64,000 nt of DNA from Roseovarius sp. W115 (lineage in GTDB: Bacteria > Pseudomonadota > Alphaproteobacteria > Rhodobacterales > Rhodobacteraceae): the NCBI RefSeq assembly GCF_032842945.2, contig NZ_CP146606.1, positions 372,001 to 436,000 on the forward strand, in the 5' to 3' direction. The first letter of the stretch is position 1, and every line of letters starts with the position of its first letter. A model generated the notes under the pieces. It made no database searches, had not been told where the DNA came from, and worked only from the letters and a program-made list of their open reading frames with translations. Below are positions 35,644 to 45,480 of this stretch, one piece after another. Made by a program: the position numbers and the translations under genes.

Positions 35644-36459
35644 TCACTGCCACGTCGCCGGGTCGAGTTGCAAAAGCTCTGACAGCTGCGCATAGACCTC
35701 AGGCTCTTCGCTTTGCAATTGGGTCGCCTTTTCAAAAAAGACTTCCACGGCAACGGCAAAGAACTCTTCATGGTTGGTGGCGGCATATGGGCTTAGGACC
35801 GTGTTTCGGCCTGCCTCTGTCTTTTTGACATGACGCGCATAGGCTGTGGTGAAAACCTGTTCCCAGTCAGCAAAGCTTTGACCATTGGCCAAGAGCGGCG
35901 CGCCATCGGTATGACCGGACAGGCCGTCAAGCTGATGGGCAAATTCATGCAGCACAACATTGTGGCCATCCTCGGTATTGAGCGCGCCTTGTTTGGAGTG
36001 GGCCCAGGACAGGATCACCGGCCCATATTGCCAGCTTTCCCCGGACCGCACGACCTCAGATTCGCGCACGACATAACCGTCATGTTCTTTGGTTTTGGAT
36101 TTGAACGCGCCGGGATAAATCAGAATGGTGCGCAGATGGTCGTACCAGGCGTCTGTGTTGAGCACCAAGAGACAGGCTTGCGCGGCAATGGACAATTCCA
36201 TCTCTTCGGTGACATCAAGCCCGTTGCAGCCGATGAACTCAACCTGATCCAGGAACAGGTTCATCTTGCCTTCCAGGCGGGTTTGCATGTCAGGCGGCAG
36301 GTTGCGCAGCAGCGGCACGCTATCCGCCACAATCTCGCGTTCTGTATCTGACAGCCCAGCCTGCAAAAGCTGTTCACGATACTCGGCCCTTTTGCGCCTG
36401 CGATAGAGCAACACGCCCAGAGCGATGCAGATCAGACCGAAGATAAAAAGGAGGGACAT
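35644..36459 (-). CDS. mtfA: MtfA-type zinc peptidase
   Basis: A 271-residue M90-family protein. The zinc motif HEFAHQLD lies near residue 167 with a downstream glutamate in NHEEFFAVAVEVFFE. One N-terminal membrane segment (residues 3-18) is followed by basic residues. In E. coli MtfA binds the Mlc repressor and has aminopeptidase activity; in other phyla the regulatory partner differs. It lies downstream of ychF on the same strand, separated by about 80 bp with an inverted repeat. Confidence 0.9.
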   Translation of the reverse strand: MSLLFIFGLICIALGVLLYRRRKRAEYREQLLQAGLSDTEREIVADSVPLLRNLPPDMQTRLEGKMNLFLDQVEFIGCNGLDVTEEMELSIAAQACLLVLNTDAWYDHLRTILIYPGAFKSKTKEHDGYVVRESEVVRSGESWQYGPVILSWAHSKQGALNTEDGHNVVLHEFAHQLDGLSGHTDGAPLLANGQSFADWEQVFTTAYARHVKKTEAGRNTVLSPYAATNHEEFFAVAVEVFFEKATQLQSEEPEVYAQLSELLQLDPATWQ

Positions 36460-36486
36460 AAAAGACCTGTACCTGTGTGCCGAAAT

Positions 36487-36519
36487 CTTGAAAAGAAACC
36501 GGTTCGGAAACTTTTCAAG
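36487..36519. terminator. Inverted repeat between ychF and mtfA
   Basis: CTTGAAAAG (36487-36495) pairs perfectly with CTTTTCAAG (36511-36519) over a 15-base spacer. It lies 20 bp after the ychF stop and could be a weak terminator or a regulatory site for mtfA. The lack of a GC-rich stem and T-run makes termination uncertain. Confidence 0.4.
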
Positions 36520-36539
36520 TTTTCGGTACGCGGGATCGC

Positions 36540-37637
36540 TCAGGTATTAAACAGGAAATGCAGCACGTCGCCGTCCTTGACGATATACCCCTTACCTTCG
36601 GCGCGCATTTTGCCAGCTTCCTTGGCCGGTTGTTCACCGCCCAGTTCGACATAGTCGTCATAGGCAATGGTTTCGGCCCGGATGAAGCCCTTTTCGAAAT
36701 CACCGTGAATGACACCTGCAGCCTGCGGGGCTGCTGTGCCGCGCCGGATCGTCCAGGCGCGGGCCTCTTTGGGGCCGGCGGTAAAGTAGGTCTCTAGCTG
36801 CAAGAGGTCGTAACCTGCGCGAATGAGCCGGTCGAGACCGGCCTCCGTCAGCCCCATTTCCTCCAGGAACATGACAGCTTCGTCTTCGTCCAGCTGACTG
36901 ATCTCTTCTTCGATCTGAGCCGAGATCACCACATGCGCCGCCCCCTGATCCTCGGCCATCTTGGCCACAGCGGCCGAGTGGTCATTGCCCGAGGCGGCAC
37001 TCCCCTCATCCACATTGCAGACGTAGAGAATAGGTTTAGTTGTCAAAAGCTGCAGGTTTTTCCACGCCTTGGCATCTTCGGCATCCACCTCCACCCTGCG
37101 GGCCGGTTTGCCGTCTTCGATCATCGCCTGCGCGGCGGCCAAAAGCCGGTCCTGCTGCACCGCTTCCTTATCATTGCCTTTGAGCTTGCGCACCAGACCC
37201 GCGCGACGTTTCTCAATGCTTTCCAGATCGGCGAGCATCAGTTCGGTCTCGATGACGTCTGCGTCCTCAACCGGGTTCACACGCCCCTCAACATGGGTCA
37301 CGTCGCCATCCTCAAAACAGCGCAGCACATGAGCGATGGCATCGACTTCGCGGATATTGGCCAGGAACTGATTGCCCAAACCTTCACCTTTGCTCGCCCC
37401 TTTCACAAGACCGGCGATGTCCACAAAGGTCATACGCGTCGGGATCACTTGTTTAGACTGGGCAATCTCGGCCAGCTTATCGAGCCGCGCATCGGGTACA
37501 GCGACCTCACCCACATTGGGCTCGATCGTGCAAAACGGAAAATTCGCCGCCTGCGCCGCAGCCGTTTTGGTCAGCGCGTTAAAAAGCGTCGACTTGCCCA
37601 CATTGGGCAGCCCCACGATTCCCATTTTGAAGCCCAT
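36540..37637 (-). CDS. ychF: Redox-regulated ATPase YchF (Obg family)
   Basis: A 365-residue P-loop NTPase. The start at 37637 ([17 protein letters not shown]) is chosen because the G1 motif GLPNVGKS follows directly. G3 is [19 protein letters not shown], and the G4 position reads NVDEG, the altered motif that gives YchF its ATP preference. A coiled coil and the C-terminal TGS domain follow, with [29 protein letters not shown]. YchF associates with ribosomes and stress responses and is nearly universal. Confidence 0.95.
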   Translation of the reverse strand: MGFKMGIVGLPNVGKSTLFNALTKTAAAQAANFPFCTIEPNVGEVAVPDARLDKLAEIAQSKQVIPTRMTFVDIAGLVKGASKGEGLGNQFLANIREVDAIAHVLRCFEDGDVTHVEGRVNPVEDADVIETELMLADLESIEKRRAGLVRKLKGNDKEAVQQDRLLAAAQAMIEDGKPARRVEVDAEDAKAWKNLQLLTTKPILYVCNVDEGSAASGNDHSAAVAKMAEDQGAAHVVISAQIEEEISQLDEDEAVMFLEEMGLTEAGLDRLIRAGYDLLQLETYFTAGPKEARAWTIRRGTAAPQAAGVIHGDFEKGFIRAETIAYDDYVELGGEQPAKEAGKMRAEGKGYIVKDGDVLHFLFNT

Positions 37638-37809
37638 GATCCGATCCTTGATGCCTGCCAAAACTTGCCGCCTTCTAGGGTGTCCGACGGGGTGTCGCAA
37701 GCCCGCTGTCAAAGCGGCATGCTTGACCTGCACGCAAAAGATGTCATGTGTTTGTCTGCCGCCCTTTTCTATCTATCAGTAGATACATTCAAAGAGGATC
37801 CCCACCGCT

Positions 37810-38882
37810 ATGTCTCACTTTGACGCCATTGTCATAGGAGGGGGTCTGTCAGGGCTCGCGGCCTGCGTCTTGCTAGAGGAGCGTAATCTCTCGGCCTGTC
37901 TCATCGAAGCCCGGGGTGATCTGGGTGGGCGCGTCCGGTCTTTTACCGACCCAGACGGCGGCTTTGCCGGAGATGCCGGACCAAGCTGGGTCTGGCCAGG
38001 GTATCAACCCACCGTGGCACGCTGGCTCAAGCGGCTCGATTTGCCCATTTTTGAGCAATACGCCCAAGGGGCGGGCCTTCTGGATTACGGACCCCAACGC
38101 GAAGTCGAGGCCCGGATGCTGCCACATCAGGCAGGGTCCTATCGGCTGGAGGGCGGCACGGCGCGGCTGGTCTCGGCAATGGCCGACCAACTGTCGCGCA
38201 CGCAGCTGAACTTGAACACGCCCGTGACGTCGATCGCAGTGGACGGCAACGGCGTCACCGTCACCACATCCGACGGCACGCATGACGCACCCCGGGTGCT
38301 GTTGGCCCTGCCGCCCAGGCTTGCCGCCAGGCTTCGCTGGACCCCCGCACTGCCTGCCGCGCTCAAGCAGGATCTGACATCTGTACCGACCTGGATGGCC
38401 TCGCAGGCCAAGGTCGTCCTGCGCTATGACAGACCGTTCTGGCGCGACAAGGGCCTCTCGGGGCGCGTGCTTAGTCAGGCTGGCCCCTGTGGCGAAATCC
38501 ATGACCTGTGTGATCCCGGAAGCACGCAGGGGATTTTGTTTGGGTTCTTGAACTGGCCAGTGGAGATGCGACAGCTCAGGGCAGACGCGCTCAAACATGC
38601 CGTTCTGGATCAGCTTACGCGATGTTTTGGACCCGAGGCGGAGGCAGTTCGCGGGCTTGAGATCTTTGACTGGGCGCAAGAGCCCTTTACCACAGATGCA
38701 CTCGACCTTGAGGGCCCGTTTCGGCACCCTGATCCCCCCCGCGCCGGCTTCAGAATGTGCAATGCGACGGGCGCGTGATGTTTGCTTGCGCTGAATGCTC
38801 AAGTCAGTCACCGGGATTGATCGATGGGGCACTGGATGCGGCCGAGCAGGCCGTGACGCATCTTATGGCACGCCAACTCTGA
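37810..38882 (+). pseudogene. FAD-dependent amine oxidase/protoporphyrinogen-oxidase-like, frameshifted near the C-terminus
   Basis: About 357 residues in two frames. The N-terminal dinucleotide motif is VIGGGLSGLAACVLLEER, followed by EARGDLGGRVRSF. The first frame ends after DPPRAGFRMCNATGA. One extra C in the seven-C run (38734-38740) restores QNVQCDGRVMFACAE..SPGLIDGALDAAEQAV, the usual FAD-binding C-terminus, with a stop at 38882. The substrate is unknown. It is divergent from ychF and 90 bp upstream of trpA on the same strand. Confidence 0.83.
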
Positions 38883-38972
38883 GCCGATAGGTCCCAAGCC
38901 CGTCTGCATTATGGGCATTGATTTTATGGCCTCTATTTGGCAAGGGCGGTGGGATTAGCAAGGAAACGCCAT

Positions 38973-39764
38973 ATGACCCGCATCGACGCCAAATTCGCAG
39001 AGCTCACCGCCGCCGGAAAGAAAGCCTTTGTGGCCTATGTCATGGCGGGTGATCCGGATTATGAGACATCGCTGGAGGTGGTCAAAGGTCTGCCGGAGGC
39101 TGGCGTAGACATTATTGAGCTGGGCCTGCCCTTTACCGACCCGATGGCCGATGGGCCCACCATCCAACTTGCCGGGCAGCGCGCGCTTGAGGCGGGCATG
39201 ACGCTGGAGCGGACGCTGCAGATGGCGCGTGAGTTTCGCAAAACGGATGACAGCACGCCAATTGTAATGATGGGGTATTACAACCCGATCTTTAACCGGG
39301 GCGTTGAGCAGTTCCTGAGTGATGCCAAAGCGGCAGGCATTGACGGGCTGATTGTGGTGGATTTGCCGCCTGAGGAAGACGACGAGCTGTGTATTCCCGC
39401 GCAGAAGGCGGGGCTGAATTTCATTCGCCTGGCCACACCCACAACAGATGACAAGCGCCTGCCGAAGGTGCTTCAGAACACGTCCGGCTTTGTCTATTAC
39501 GTGTCGATCACCGGCATCACAGGCGCTGCGGCAGCGGAGGCTGCGGATGTGGCCCCAGAGGTGGCGCGCATCAAGGCGGCGACAGACCTGCCTATCGTTG
39601 TGGGCTTTGGGATCCGCACGCCAGAGACCAGCCGAGAGATCGCAAGCGTGGCGGATGGGTGCGTTGTGGGATCGGCCATTGTGGCCAAGCTGGGCGATGG
39701 AAATAGCCCCGCAGATGTCCTGAACTTTGTGCGTGGCCTCGCGGATGGCGCGCATACTGCTTGA
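38973..39764 (+). CDS. trpA: Tryptophan synthase alpha subunit
   Basis: A 263-residue TIM barrel. It starts at 38973 after AAGGAAA. Catalytic E49 (IIELGLPF) and D60 (DPMADGP) are in the standard positions. The phosphate-binding loops GFGIRTPE and GSAIVAKLG are intact. TrpA splits indole-3-glycerol phosphate and passes indole to TrpB. It is unlinked from trpB, which lies about 12 kb away with trpF, as is usual in Rhodobacterales. Confidence 0.96.
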   Translation: MTRIDAKFAELTAAGKKAFVAYVMAGDPDYETSLEVVKGLPEAGVDIIELGLPFTDPMADGPTIQLAGQRALEAGMTLERTLQMAREFRKTDDSTPIVMMGYYNPIFNRGVEQFLSDAKAAGIDGLIVVDLPPEEDDELCIPAQKAGLNFIRLATPTTDDKRLPKVLQNTSGFVYYVSITGITGAAAAEAADVAPEVARIKAATDLPIVVGFGIRTPETSREIASVADGCVVGSAIVAKLGDGNSPADVLNFVRGLADGAHTA

Positions 39765-39767
39765 TTG

Positions 39768-40511
39768 ATGCGTGCGGAACCAACACCCATTTGGGCCGGT
39801 GCCTGGGAGCTGTTTCGTAGAAATATCTCGCTTTTGCTTGCAATTTCCGTAATCGAGCTTTTGATCGAGATCGCCTTTGGATGGTCCTATGACGGCTTTC
39901 TGACTCTCATCAGTATCGTTGCCTTCGTTACTACGACGATGATCTCCGCCTACGTTGTTCATATCTCGGCGCTGACAGGCCAAAGGTTTTCAGCGCGTGA
40001 CCTGATGCGCGGCACTGTGGTTCCAAACACAGCTTTCACAGTCGTTTTTGTTGCCGTGGGCGTGGCTCTTGCTCTGTCTTTGATTGGGGTTGAGCGTTTG
40101 TTCTCTCAACACGGCGACCTGATTGCGCCCCTCATCGCCCTGGTCGCGGTTTTCGCAATTTATTTTGCTTTTCTCTGTCGCTTTGGCACGATTTTCCCAG
40201 CGGCTGCATATGACGGAGACTGGAGCTTTACTCAGGCTTTCGCGCGGGGGCGCGGCACCGCCTGGACACTATGCAAGGCTTTGTTAGCAGGCGCTGTTGT
40301 TGGCAATCTGGCCATGGTCTTCCTCGCCGCCAAGCTGGAGTCTTTTGACGTTTCTATCTATGTTTGGCTCGAAAACGACACCTTTAGCCTTGTAGGCATG
40401 TTCACCGCATTTCTGATCTATCTCGGCTATAAATTTGTGACCGTTCTCGGGGTGATCGCCTTTTGCAATGCCTATCGAAGCTCAGGGATGAATTCGACTG
40501 AAGCCCGATAA
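39768..40511 (+). CDS. Uncharacterised multi-pass membrane protein
   Basis: A 247-residue protein with about six predicted membrane helices (for example LLLAISVIELLIEIAF, AFTVVFVAVGVALALSLIGV and IALVAVFAIYFAFLC). The start is ATG at 39768, 3 bp after the trpA stop. It resembles membrane proteins with glycerophosphoryl-transferase-like helix bundles, but there is no motif to name a function. The tight spacing suggests co-transcription with trpA. Confidence 0.7.
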   Translation: MRAEPTPIWAGAWELFRRNISLLLAISVIELLIEIAFGWSYDGFLTLISIVAFVTTTMISAYVVHISALTGQRFSARDLMRGTVVPNTAFTVVFVAVGVALALSLIGVERLFSQHGDLIAPLIALVAVFAIYFAFLCRFGTIFPAAAYDGDWSFTQAFARGRGTAWTLCKALLAGAVVGNLAMVFLAAKLESFDVSIYVWLENDTFSLVGMFTAFLIYLGYKFVTVLGVIAFCNAYRSSGMNSTEAR

Positions 40512-40582
40512 AGCTGCTACGTTCATGCCCGCCCACAAGCCCGAGGCAGGACGCCGCATAGACAAAAAACATTTATTTCGAT

Positions 40583-40605
40583 ATTGGTAAAAAAACTTTA
40601 CCAAT
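40583..40605. promoter_or_regulatory. GntR/FadR-type operator upstream of lldD
   Basis: ATTGGTAAA (40583-40591) and TTTACCAAT (40597-40605) are perfect 9-bp arms with a 5-bp spacer. The TTGGT..ACCAA pattern matches operators of LldR/PdhR-like GntR regulators. It ends 8 bp before the lldD start, so binding would block translation-start-proximal transcription. No gntR-type gene is in the window. Confidence 0.75.
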
Positions 40606-40613
40606 ACTGGAAC

Positions 40614-41786
40614 ATGGCCATGCCCGTCATCACCTCAATCGCCGACCTCAAACGCATCTATGAACGCCGGGTCCCACGGATGTTCTACGACTATGCCGAA
40701 AGCGGCAGCTGGACCGAGCAGACATTCCGCGAGAACACATCGGATTTTCAGGACATCTACCTGCGGCAGCGGATTGCGGTCGACATGTCTAACCGTTCAA
40801 CCGCCACGCAGATGATTGGACAGGATGTGTCCATGCCCGTGGCGCTGGCACCTGTCGGGCTGACAGGGATGCAAAATGCGGATGGCGAAATCAAAGCGGC
40901 ACGGGCGGCTGAAAACTTTGGTGTGCCGTTTACACTGTCCACCATGTCGATCTGTTCGATCGAGGATGTGGCCGAGAACACCACAAAGCCGTTCTGGATG
41001 CAGGTCTACACGCTCAAGGATGATGATTTCATGCAGCGGCTGTTTGACCGCGCCAAGGATGCTCAATGTTCCGCAGCTGTCATCACAGTCGACCTTCAGG
41101 TGCTGGGCCAGCGCCACAAGGACCTCAAGAACGGGCTGAGCGCGCCGCCCAAGCTTACGATGAAGTCCATCGCCAACATGATGACAAAGGTGCAATGGGG
41201 CCTGGGCATGCTAGGCACGAAACGGCGGTTCTTTGGCAATATCGTGGGGCATGCCAGCGGTGTGACCGACCCGTCCTCGCTCAGTTCGTGGACAGCGGAA
41301 GCATTTGACGAAGCACTCAATTGGGACCGCATCCGACAGTTTCGCAAGATGTGGGACGGACCGCTCATTATCAAAGGCATTATTGATGCGCGCGATGCCA
41401 AAGAGGCGCTCAATGTCGGGGCCGATGCGATCATCGTTTCCAACCATGGCGGACGGCAGTTGGACGGCGCGCTTTCGGCCATTCGCGCCCTGCCCGAGAT
41501 CATGGATGCGGTGGGCGACAAGATCGAAGTGCATCTCGACAGTGGGATCCGCACTGGCCAGGACGTATTGAAGGCCATCGCCCTGGGCGCCAAGGGCACC
41601 TATATCGGGCGCGCCTATGTTTACGGTCTGGGGGCTATGGGTGAGGCGGGCGTGACCAAGGCGCTTGAGGTCATTCACAAAGAGCTTGATATCTCCATGG
41701 CGTTTTGTGGGCATACCGACATCACCAAGGTTGATCGGGATATCTTGATGATTCCAAAGGGTTTCACAGGTGACTGGATGGCGTGA
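40614..41786 (+). CDS. lldD: FMN-dependent L-lactate dehydrogenase
   Basis: A 390-residue alpha-hydroxy-acid dehydrogenase that oxidises L-lactate to pyruvate and feeds electrons to the quinone pool. The start at 40614 (MAMPVITSIADLKRIYERRVPRMFYDYAESGSW) is chosen; 40620 is possible. FMN-binding and catalytic elements are VALAPVGLTGMQNADGE, WMQVYT, IIKGI and SNHGGRQLDGA with the catalytic histidine. A GntR-type operator precedes it, consistent with lactate induction. Confidence 0.92.
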   Translation: MAMPVITSIADLKRIYERRVPRMFYDYAESGSWTEQTFRENTSDFQDIYLRQRIAVDMSNRSTATQMIGQDVSMPVALAPVGLTGMQNADGEIKAARAAENFGVPFTLSTMSICSIEDVAENTTKPFWMQVYTLKDDDFMQRLFDRAKDAQCSAAVITVDLQVLGQRHKDLKNGLSAPPKLTMKSIANMMTKVQWGLGMLGTKRRFFGNIVGHASGVTDPSSLSSWTAEAFDEALNWDRIRQFRKMWDGPLIIKGIIDARDAKEALNVGADAIIVSNHGGRQLDGALSAIRALPEIMDAVGDKIEVHLDSGIRTGQDVLKAIALGAKGTYIGRAYVYGLGAMGEAGVTKALEVIHKELDISMAFCGHTDITKVDRDILMIPKGFTGDWMA

Positions 41787-41789
41787 TTT

Positions 41790-41849
41790 GAGTATTTTTG
41801 GAACAGTGAAGGCCAAAGCATCTGCAGCTTCATCATTCCTCAAATACTC
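41790..41849. repeat. Inverted repeat after lldD
   Basis: GAGTATTT (41790-41797) and AAATACTC (41842-41849) bracket a 44-bp spacer just after the lldD stop. A similar TTTGAGTATTT-type sequence is common downstream of genes in this bacterial group. It may help end transcription. The surrounding 41787-41987 region also holds the rplY promoter and leader. Confidence 0.4.
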
Positions 41850-41987
41850 GTAGTCCAGCGCTGAACAGGGGCGCTGTGCCATATTGTGTAGATTCCGCTT
41901 CCCAACCTGCCCAATCCGGTCTATATGCGCGACTTCACGCGGGGCTACAGCCTTGGAGGAGCCCCGCCCTAGATATGGAGAATACAT

Positions 41988-42650
41988 ATGGCTGGAGAAA
42001 TTCCTGATCTTCACGCCCAGGAACGCACGGGGACGGGCAAGGGCGCCGCTCGTGCAGCACGCCGCGAGGGCATGGTTCCGGGGATCGTTTTTGGGGGCGA
42101 CACTGACCCGCTTCCGATCAACATTCCGTTCAATGAGCTTCTGAAAAAGCTCAAGGCCGGACGGTTTAAGTCGACATTGTTCAACCTCAAAGTGGATGGC
42201 CATGACGATGTGCGCGTGATCTGCCGCGATGTGCAGCGCGATGTGGTCAAGGACCTGCCGACGCATCTTGATCTGATGCGGTTGCGCCGGACCACCAAGA
42301 TCAACCTCTTCATCACAGTTGATTTTGTCGGCGAAGACGATTGTCCCGGCATCCGCAAAGGCGGTGTTCTGACCGTTGTTCGTAACGAGATCGAGCTGAT
42401 GGTGACGGCCGGTGATATCCCGGAAAGCGTGACCGTGAGCCTTGAAGGTCTGAATGTTGGTGACAACGTGACCATCAGCCAGATTGAGTTGCCAGAAGGC
42501 GCCAAGCCGACGATTGATCGGGACTTCGTGATCTGCAACATCTCTGCCCCATCGGCGCTGAAATCTGATGAAAACGCAGAGGATGAAGACGGCGAAGCGA
42601 CTGAGGCCACCGAAGCGCCGGCCGAAGAAGAGGCCGCCGCGGAAGAGTAA
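41988..42650 (+). CDS. rplY: 50S ribosomal protein L25/Ctc
   Basis: A 220-residue long-form L25 (Ctc). The N-terminal half binds 5S rRNA ([26 protein letters not shown]), then a TL5-type beta domain ([28 protein letters not shown]). The C-terminus is acidic and Ala/Glu-rich. ATG follows a GAGAATACAT leader. It ends at a strong terminator. pth follows downstream in the same orientation, with a minus-strand methyltransferase gene between them. Confidence 0.94.
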   Translation: MAGEIPDLHAQERTGTGKGAARAARREGMVPGIVFGGDTDPLPINIPFNELLKKLKAGRFKSTLFNLKVDGHDDVRVICRDVQRDVVKDLPTHLDLMRLRRTTKINLFITVDFVGEDDCPGIRKGGVLTVVRNEIELMVTAGDIPESVTVSLEGLNVGDNVTISQIELPEGAKPTIDRDFVICNISAPSALKSDENAEDEDGEATEATEAPAEEEAAAEE

Positions 42651-42682
42651 ACGTCTGTTCGTATCCTTGTATGTTTTTCAGA

Positions 42683-42714
42683 AACGCGGAGCGCTTAGGC
42701 CTCCGCGTTTTTTT
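42683..42714 (+). terminator. Rho-independent terminator after rplY
   Basis: AACGCGGAG (42683-42691) pairs with CTCCGCGTT (42701-42709), followed by a run of T to 42714. Confidence 0.9.
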
Positions 42715-43393
42715 ATGTGCCGCGCACTCGGCGGAAGCAGAGGATACGCCCGCGCGACGGGCCGGTGTCATACGTGAGGCCAGAGGCTGACATGCAATCC
42801 ACGATCTGTTTGATCACTGCGTCAGGATATTGCTTGGGGTGCAGCTCCATGATCACGGTGAGCACGTGATCAGGCCAGGGATCATCAAACAGAAACCTTT
42901 CGGCCCCTTCGACATCCATGATGATAACCTGCGATTTGAACTCCGCCAAAAGCGCTGGCAACGGCAGAGCAGGCACTGAAACCACGTCGGCAGCATCACT
43001 TGTTTCATCAGCAATGCGTCCGGCCCAGAAAGCTTTCTTGGGATCAAAGCCCAGATCGCCCGTCTCATCAGTTCCCCCAATGATGGCTCCGTGCATGAGT
43101 CGCAGCTTGTGAAACCCGTTGGTTTTCAGATTGCGCTTGATCACTGGCAAAAGCGCCGGGTTGGCTTCGACTGAAACAACCTGTTCCGGTCCCGCCGCAC
43201 GTGCCGCGACAGAGCTGACATAGCCAAGGCCAGCCCCCAGTTCGAGCACGCGCTGCCCTGGTTTCACACGCATTTGCACAGCGCGGGCCTCATGTGCCTC
43301 ATACCCGCCTGAGGCAAGTTTGCCTGCAATGCGGTCGTTGAGAATCTGACCCGGCACATGCAGGGTTATCCCGTCAATTTCATATTCCGCCAT
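42713..43393 (-). CDS. FkbM-type SAM-dependent methyltransferase
   Basis: A 226-residue methyltransferase. The start at 43393 (MAEYEIDGITLHVP) is preferred because an earlier start would run into the pth promoter. Motif I is VLELGAGLGYVSSVAA, then VVSVEANPALLPVIKRNL and IIMDVEGAERFLF, typical of FkbM-family enzymes, which methylate sugar or small-molecule hydroxyls. The target is unknown. It is divergent from pth and convergent with rplY. Confidence 0.83.
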   Translation of the reverse strand: MAEYEIDGITLHVPGQILNDRIAGKLASGGYEAHEARAVQMRVKPGQRVLELGAGLGYVSSVAARAAGPEQVVSVEANPALLPVIKRNLKTNGFHKLRLMHGAIIGGTDETGDLGFDPKKAFWAGRIADETSDAADVVSVPALPLPALLAEFKSQVIIMDVEGAERFLFDDPWPDHVLTVIMELHPKQYPDAVIKQIVDCMSASGLTYDTGPSRGRILCFRRVRGT

Positions 43394-43490
43394 GTGCTGC
43401 CCCTGCCCTGTTTTGGCCGCGCCGACCTGGTTTGTTGATTCACACGCGCTCGCGGCGTAGACCATCCATACCAAATTCAGGACAACGGCA

Positions 43491-44183
43491 ATGCTGCTTT
43501 TTGTAGGTCTGGGCAATCCGGGCGACAAGTATTCCAAGAACAGGCACAATATCGGGTACATGGCCGTGGACCGGATTGCCGAGGATCATGGGTTTGGTCC
43601 ATGGAAATCCAAGTTTCAGGGCATGCTGTCGGAAGGGCGTCTTGGCTCTGAAAAGGTTCTGCTTTTAAAGCCGGAAACATTCATGAACCTGTCTGGCCAA
43701 TCCGTGGGTGAAGCCATGCGGTTCTACAAACTGGATGCAGAGGACGTGACCGTTTTTCATGACGAACTGGACCTGGCGCCCGGAAAGTGCCGGGTCAAAC
43801 GGGCCGGCGGGCACGCAGGGCATAACGGATTGCGGTCGATCCATCAGCATATCGGGGAACACTATCAGCGCGTGCGGCTGGGCATCGGGCATCCGGGGCA
43901 AAAGGATCTCGTGGCCCGTTATGTTCTGCAGGATTTTGCCAAGGCCGATCAGGAATGGCTAGATCCGCTTTTGTCCGGCCTTTCAAACGGGGCGGCCGAG
44001 TTGGCCAAAGGACATAATGACAGGTTCCTGAATGCGGTTGCGCAACAGGTTGCACCGCCTCGGTCTTCGACGTCCAAAGCACCGCGCTCTGCCAAACCGC
44101 GACACGAAGAACACACACCCATATCAAATCCTGGAGAGGACACACGTTCGTCCTTGCAGAAATTACTAGACAAGTTCAGATAG
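43491..44183 (+). CDS. pth: Peptidyl-tRNA hydrolase
   Basis: A 230-residue enzyme that frees tRNA from stalled peptidyl-tRNA. Catalytic H19 lies in SKNRHNIGYMAVD, with KPETFMNLSGQSV, FHDELDLAPGK and GGHAGHNGLRSI all conserved. A 40-residue basic, Ser/Pro-rich C-terminal tail beyond the usual end is normal for alphaproteobacteria. It lies downstream of rplY in the common rplY-pth order. Confidence 0.95.
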   Translation: MLLFVGLGNPGDKYSKNRHNIGYMAVDRIAEDHGFGPWKSKFQGMLSEGRLGSEKVLLLKPETFMNLSGQSVGEAMRFYKLDAEDVTVFHDELDLAPGKCRVKRAGGHAGHNGLRSIHQHIGEHYQRVRLGIGHPGQKDLVARYVLQDFAKADQEWLDPLLSGLSNGAAELAKGHNDRFLNAVAQQVAPPRSSTSKAPRSAKPRHEEHTPISNPGEDTRSSLQKLLDKFR

Positions 44184-44244
44184 ATACGCGTGTATCAGAT
44201 GCTCGTTTTGGGCGAGTAAGTTTGTTTGGTAAGGGAGCCCAGTT

Positions 44245-45408
44245 GTGCGAAACACTGTGAAATGGGCAAGAAGAACAATGGTCTTCGCCGTGCTGGCAGC
44301 CTTGTTCGTCGGCGTGCTCATGCGAGAAGAGATCTACCGCCTTGTCGCCGTGAACACGCTCTTCGAAAAAGACAAAATCGTTGAAAACTTTTCCTCTCTG
44401 GACAAGGCGTTTCGCTCACAGCCGATCTCACGCGGCGATTTGCCAGTTTCCGAGCTGCCACAGGGCACCAAAATTGCACTGACCGACGACATCATTGCGT
44501 GGATCAATGAGCGCACTGTCACATCGTTTCTTGTTCTACACAAAGGTCAGATTGTTCATGAAAGCTATCATCTGGATACGAAAGCCGACGACCTTCGGAT
44601 CGGGTGGGCGCTGTCCAAACCTTATATATCGGCCCTTATTGGCATCCTTCTGAGTGAAGGCACGATCAAGGCGCTGGAAGATGAGGTTGTTGAGTATGTC
44701 CCGACGCTCAAGGGCACGGCCTATGACGGCGCTAGGGTTGTCGACCTTTTGCAGATGACAAGCGGCGTTGCGTTCAACGAAGATTATCTTGATTACGACG
44801 CTGACATCAATCGCATGGGACGTGAGCTTGCTCTAGGCGGCACGATGGATGAGTTCGCGACCAGCCTTTTGGAGAAACGCGGAGAGCCGGGTGAAGACTG
44901 GCTTTACGTGTCCATAGATGCGCATGTTCTCGCCATGGTGCTGCGCTCCGCGACAGGCAAACCCATGACCGAACTGCTGGCAGAAAAGCTCATAAAACCC
45001 ATGGGGTTGGAGGTTGGACCCTATATTCTGGCCGATAGCAATGAGGTCGCCTTTGCCCCCGGTGGGATCAACAAGACAACCCGCGACTTCGCCCGCTTTG
45101 GACTGATGTATGAACAGAATGGCAAGCTTTCAGGTAGACAGATCGTACCCAAGAATTGGGTCGAGGTGTCGACCATGCCTACGGCGCCAACCGCACCGGG
45201 CGAGTTGGGATACGGGTATCATTGGTGGGTGCCCGCGGATGCCGAACCGGGGCAGTTCATGGCGCATGGGATCTACGGGCAATACATCTATGTTGATCAG
45301 ACACGTGATCTGGTGATCGTAACCACTGCGGCAGACCACAGGTTCAACGAGCCGGGAACTCACGAAAGCAATCTCAAGCTGTTTCGACAGATCGCAGACA
45401 CGCTTTAA
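44245..45408 (+). CDS. Serine-hydrolase/beta-lactamase-family protein with Ser-to-Ala at the nucleophile position
   Basis: A 387-residue protein of the COG1680/6-aminohexanoate-dimer-hydrolase type. It starts with GTG after AAGGGA and has an N-terminal membrane anchor (residues 10-25). The fold markers are clear: the segment WALSKPYISALIG where SxxK belongs, DLLQMTSGV, YVSIDAHVLAMVL, and a GIYGQYIYVDQT C-terminal motif. At the SxxK position the sequence reads A-L-S-K, so the usual nucleophile is Ala (codon GCG). It may be inactive or use another residue. Its substrate is unknown. Confidence 0.83.
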   Translation: MRNTVKWARRTMVFAVLAALFVGVLMREEIYRLVAVNTLFEKDKIVENFSSLDKAFRSQPISRGDLPVSELPQGTKIALTDDIIAWINERTVTSFLVLHKGQIVHESYHLDTKADDLRIGWALSKPYISALIGILLSEGTIKALEDEVVEYVPTLKGTAYDGARVVDLLQMTSGVAFNEDYLDYDADINRMGRELALGGTMDEFATSLLEKRGEPGEDWLYVSIDAHVLAMVLRSATGKPMTELLAEKLIKPMGLEVGPYILADSNEVAFAPGGINKTTRDFARFGLMYEQNGKLSGRQIVPKNWVEVSTMPTAPTAPGELGYGYHWWVPADAEPGQFMAHGIYGQYIYVDQTRDLVIVTTAADHRFNEPGTHESNLKLFRQIADTL

Positions 45409-45480
45409 CGCCTCACGACTTGCCGCGCTGTCGCGCATTGTGCAGGATGCCTGTACAGATGCATGATGCGGGATTTTGAC

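Noticed and set aside
38734..38882. Separate short gene downstream of the amine oxidase
   Set aside because: The shifted frame continues the same family's C-terminus, so it is one frameshifted gene.
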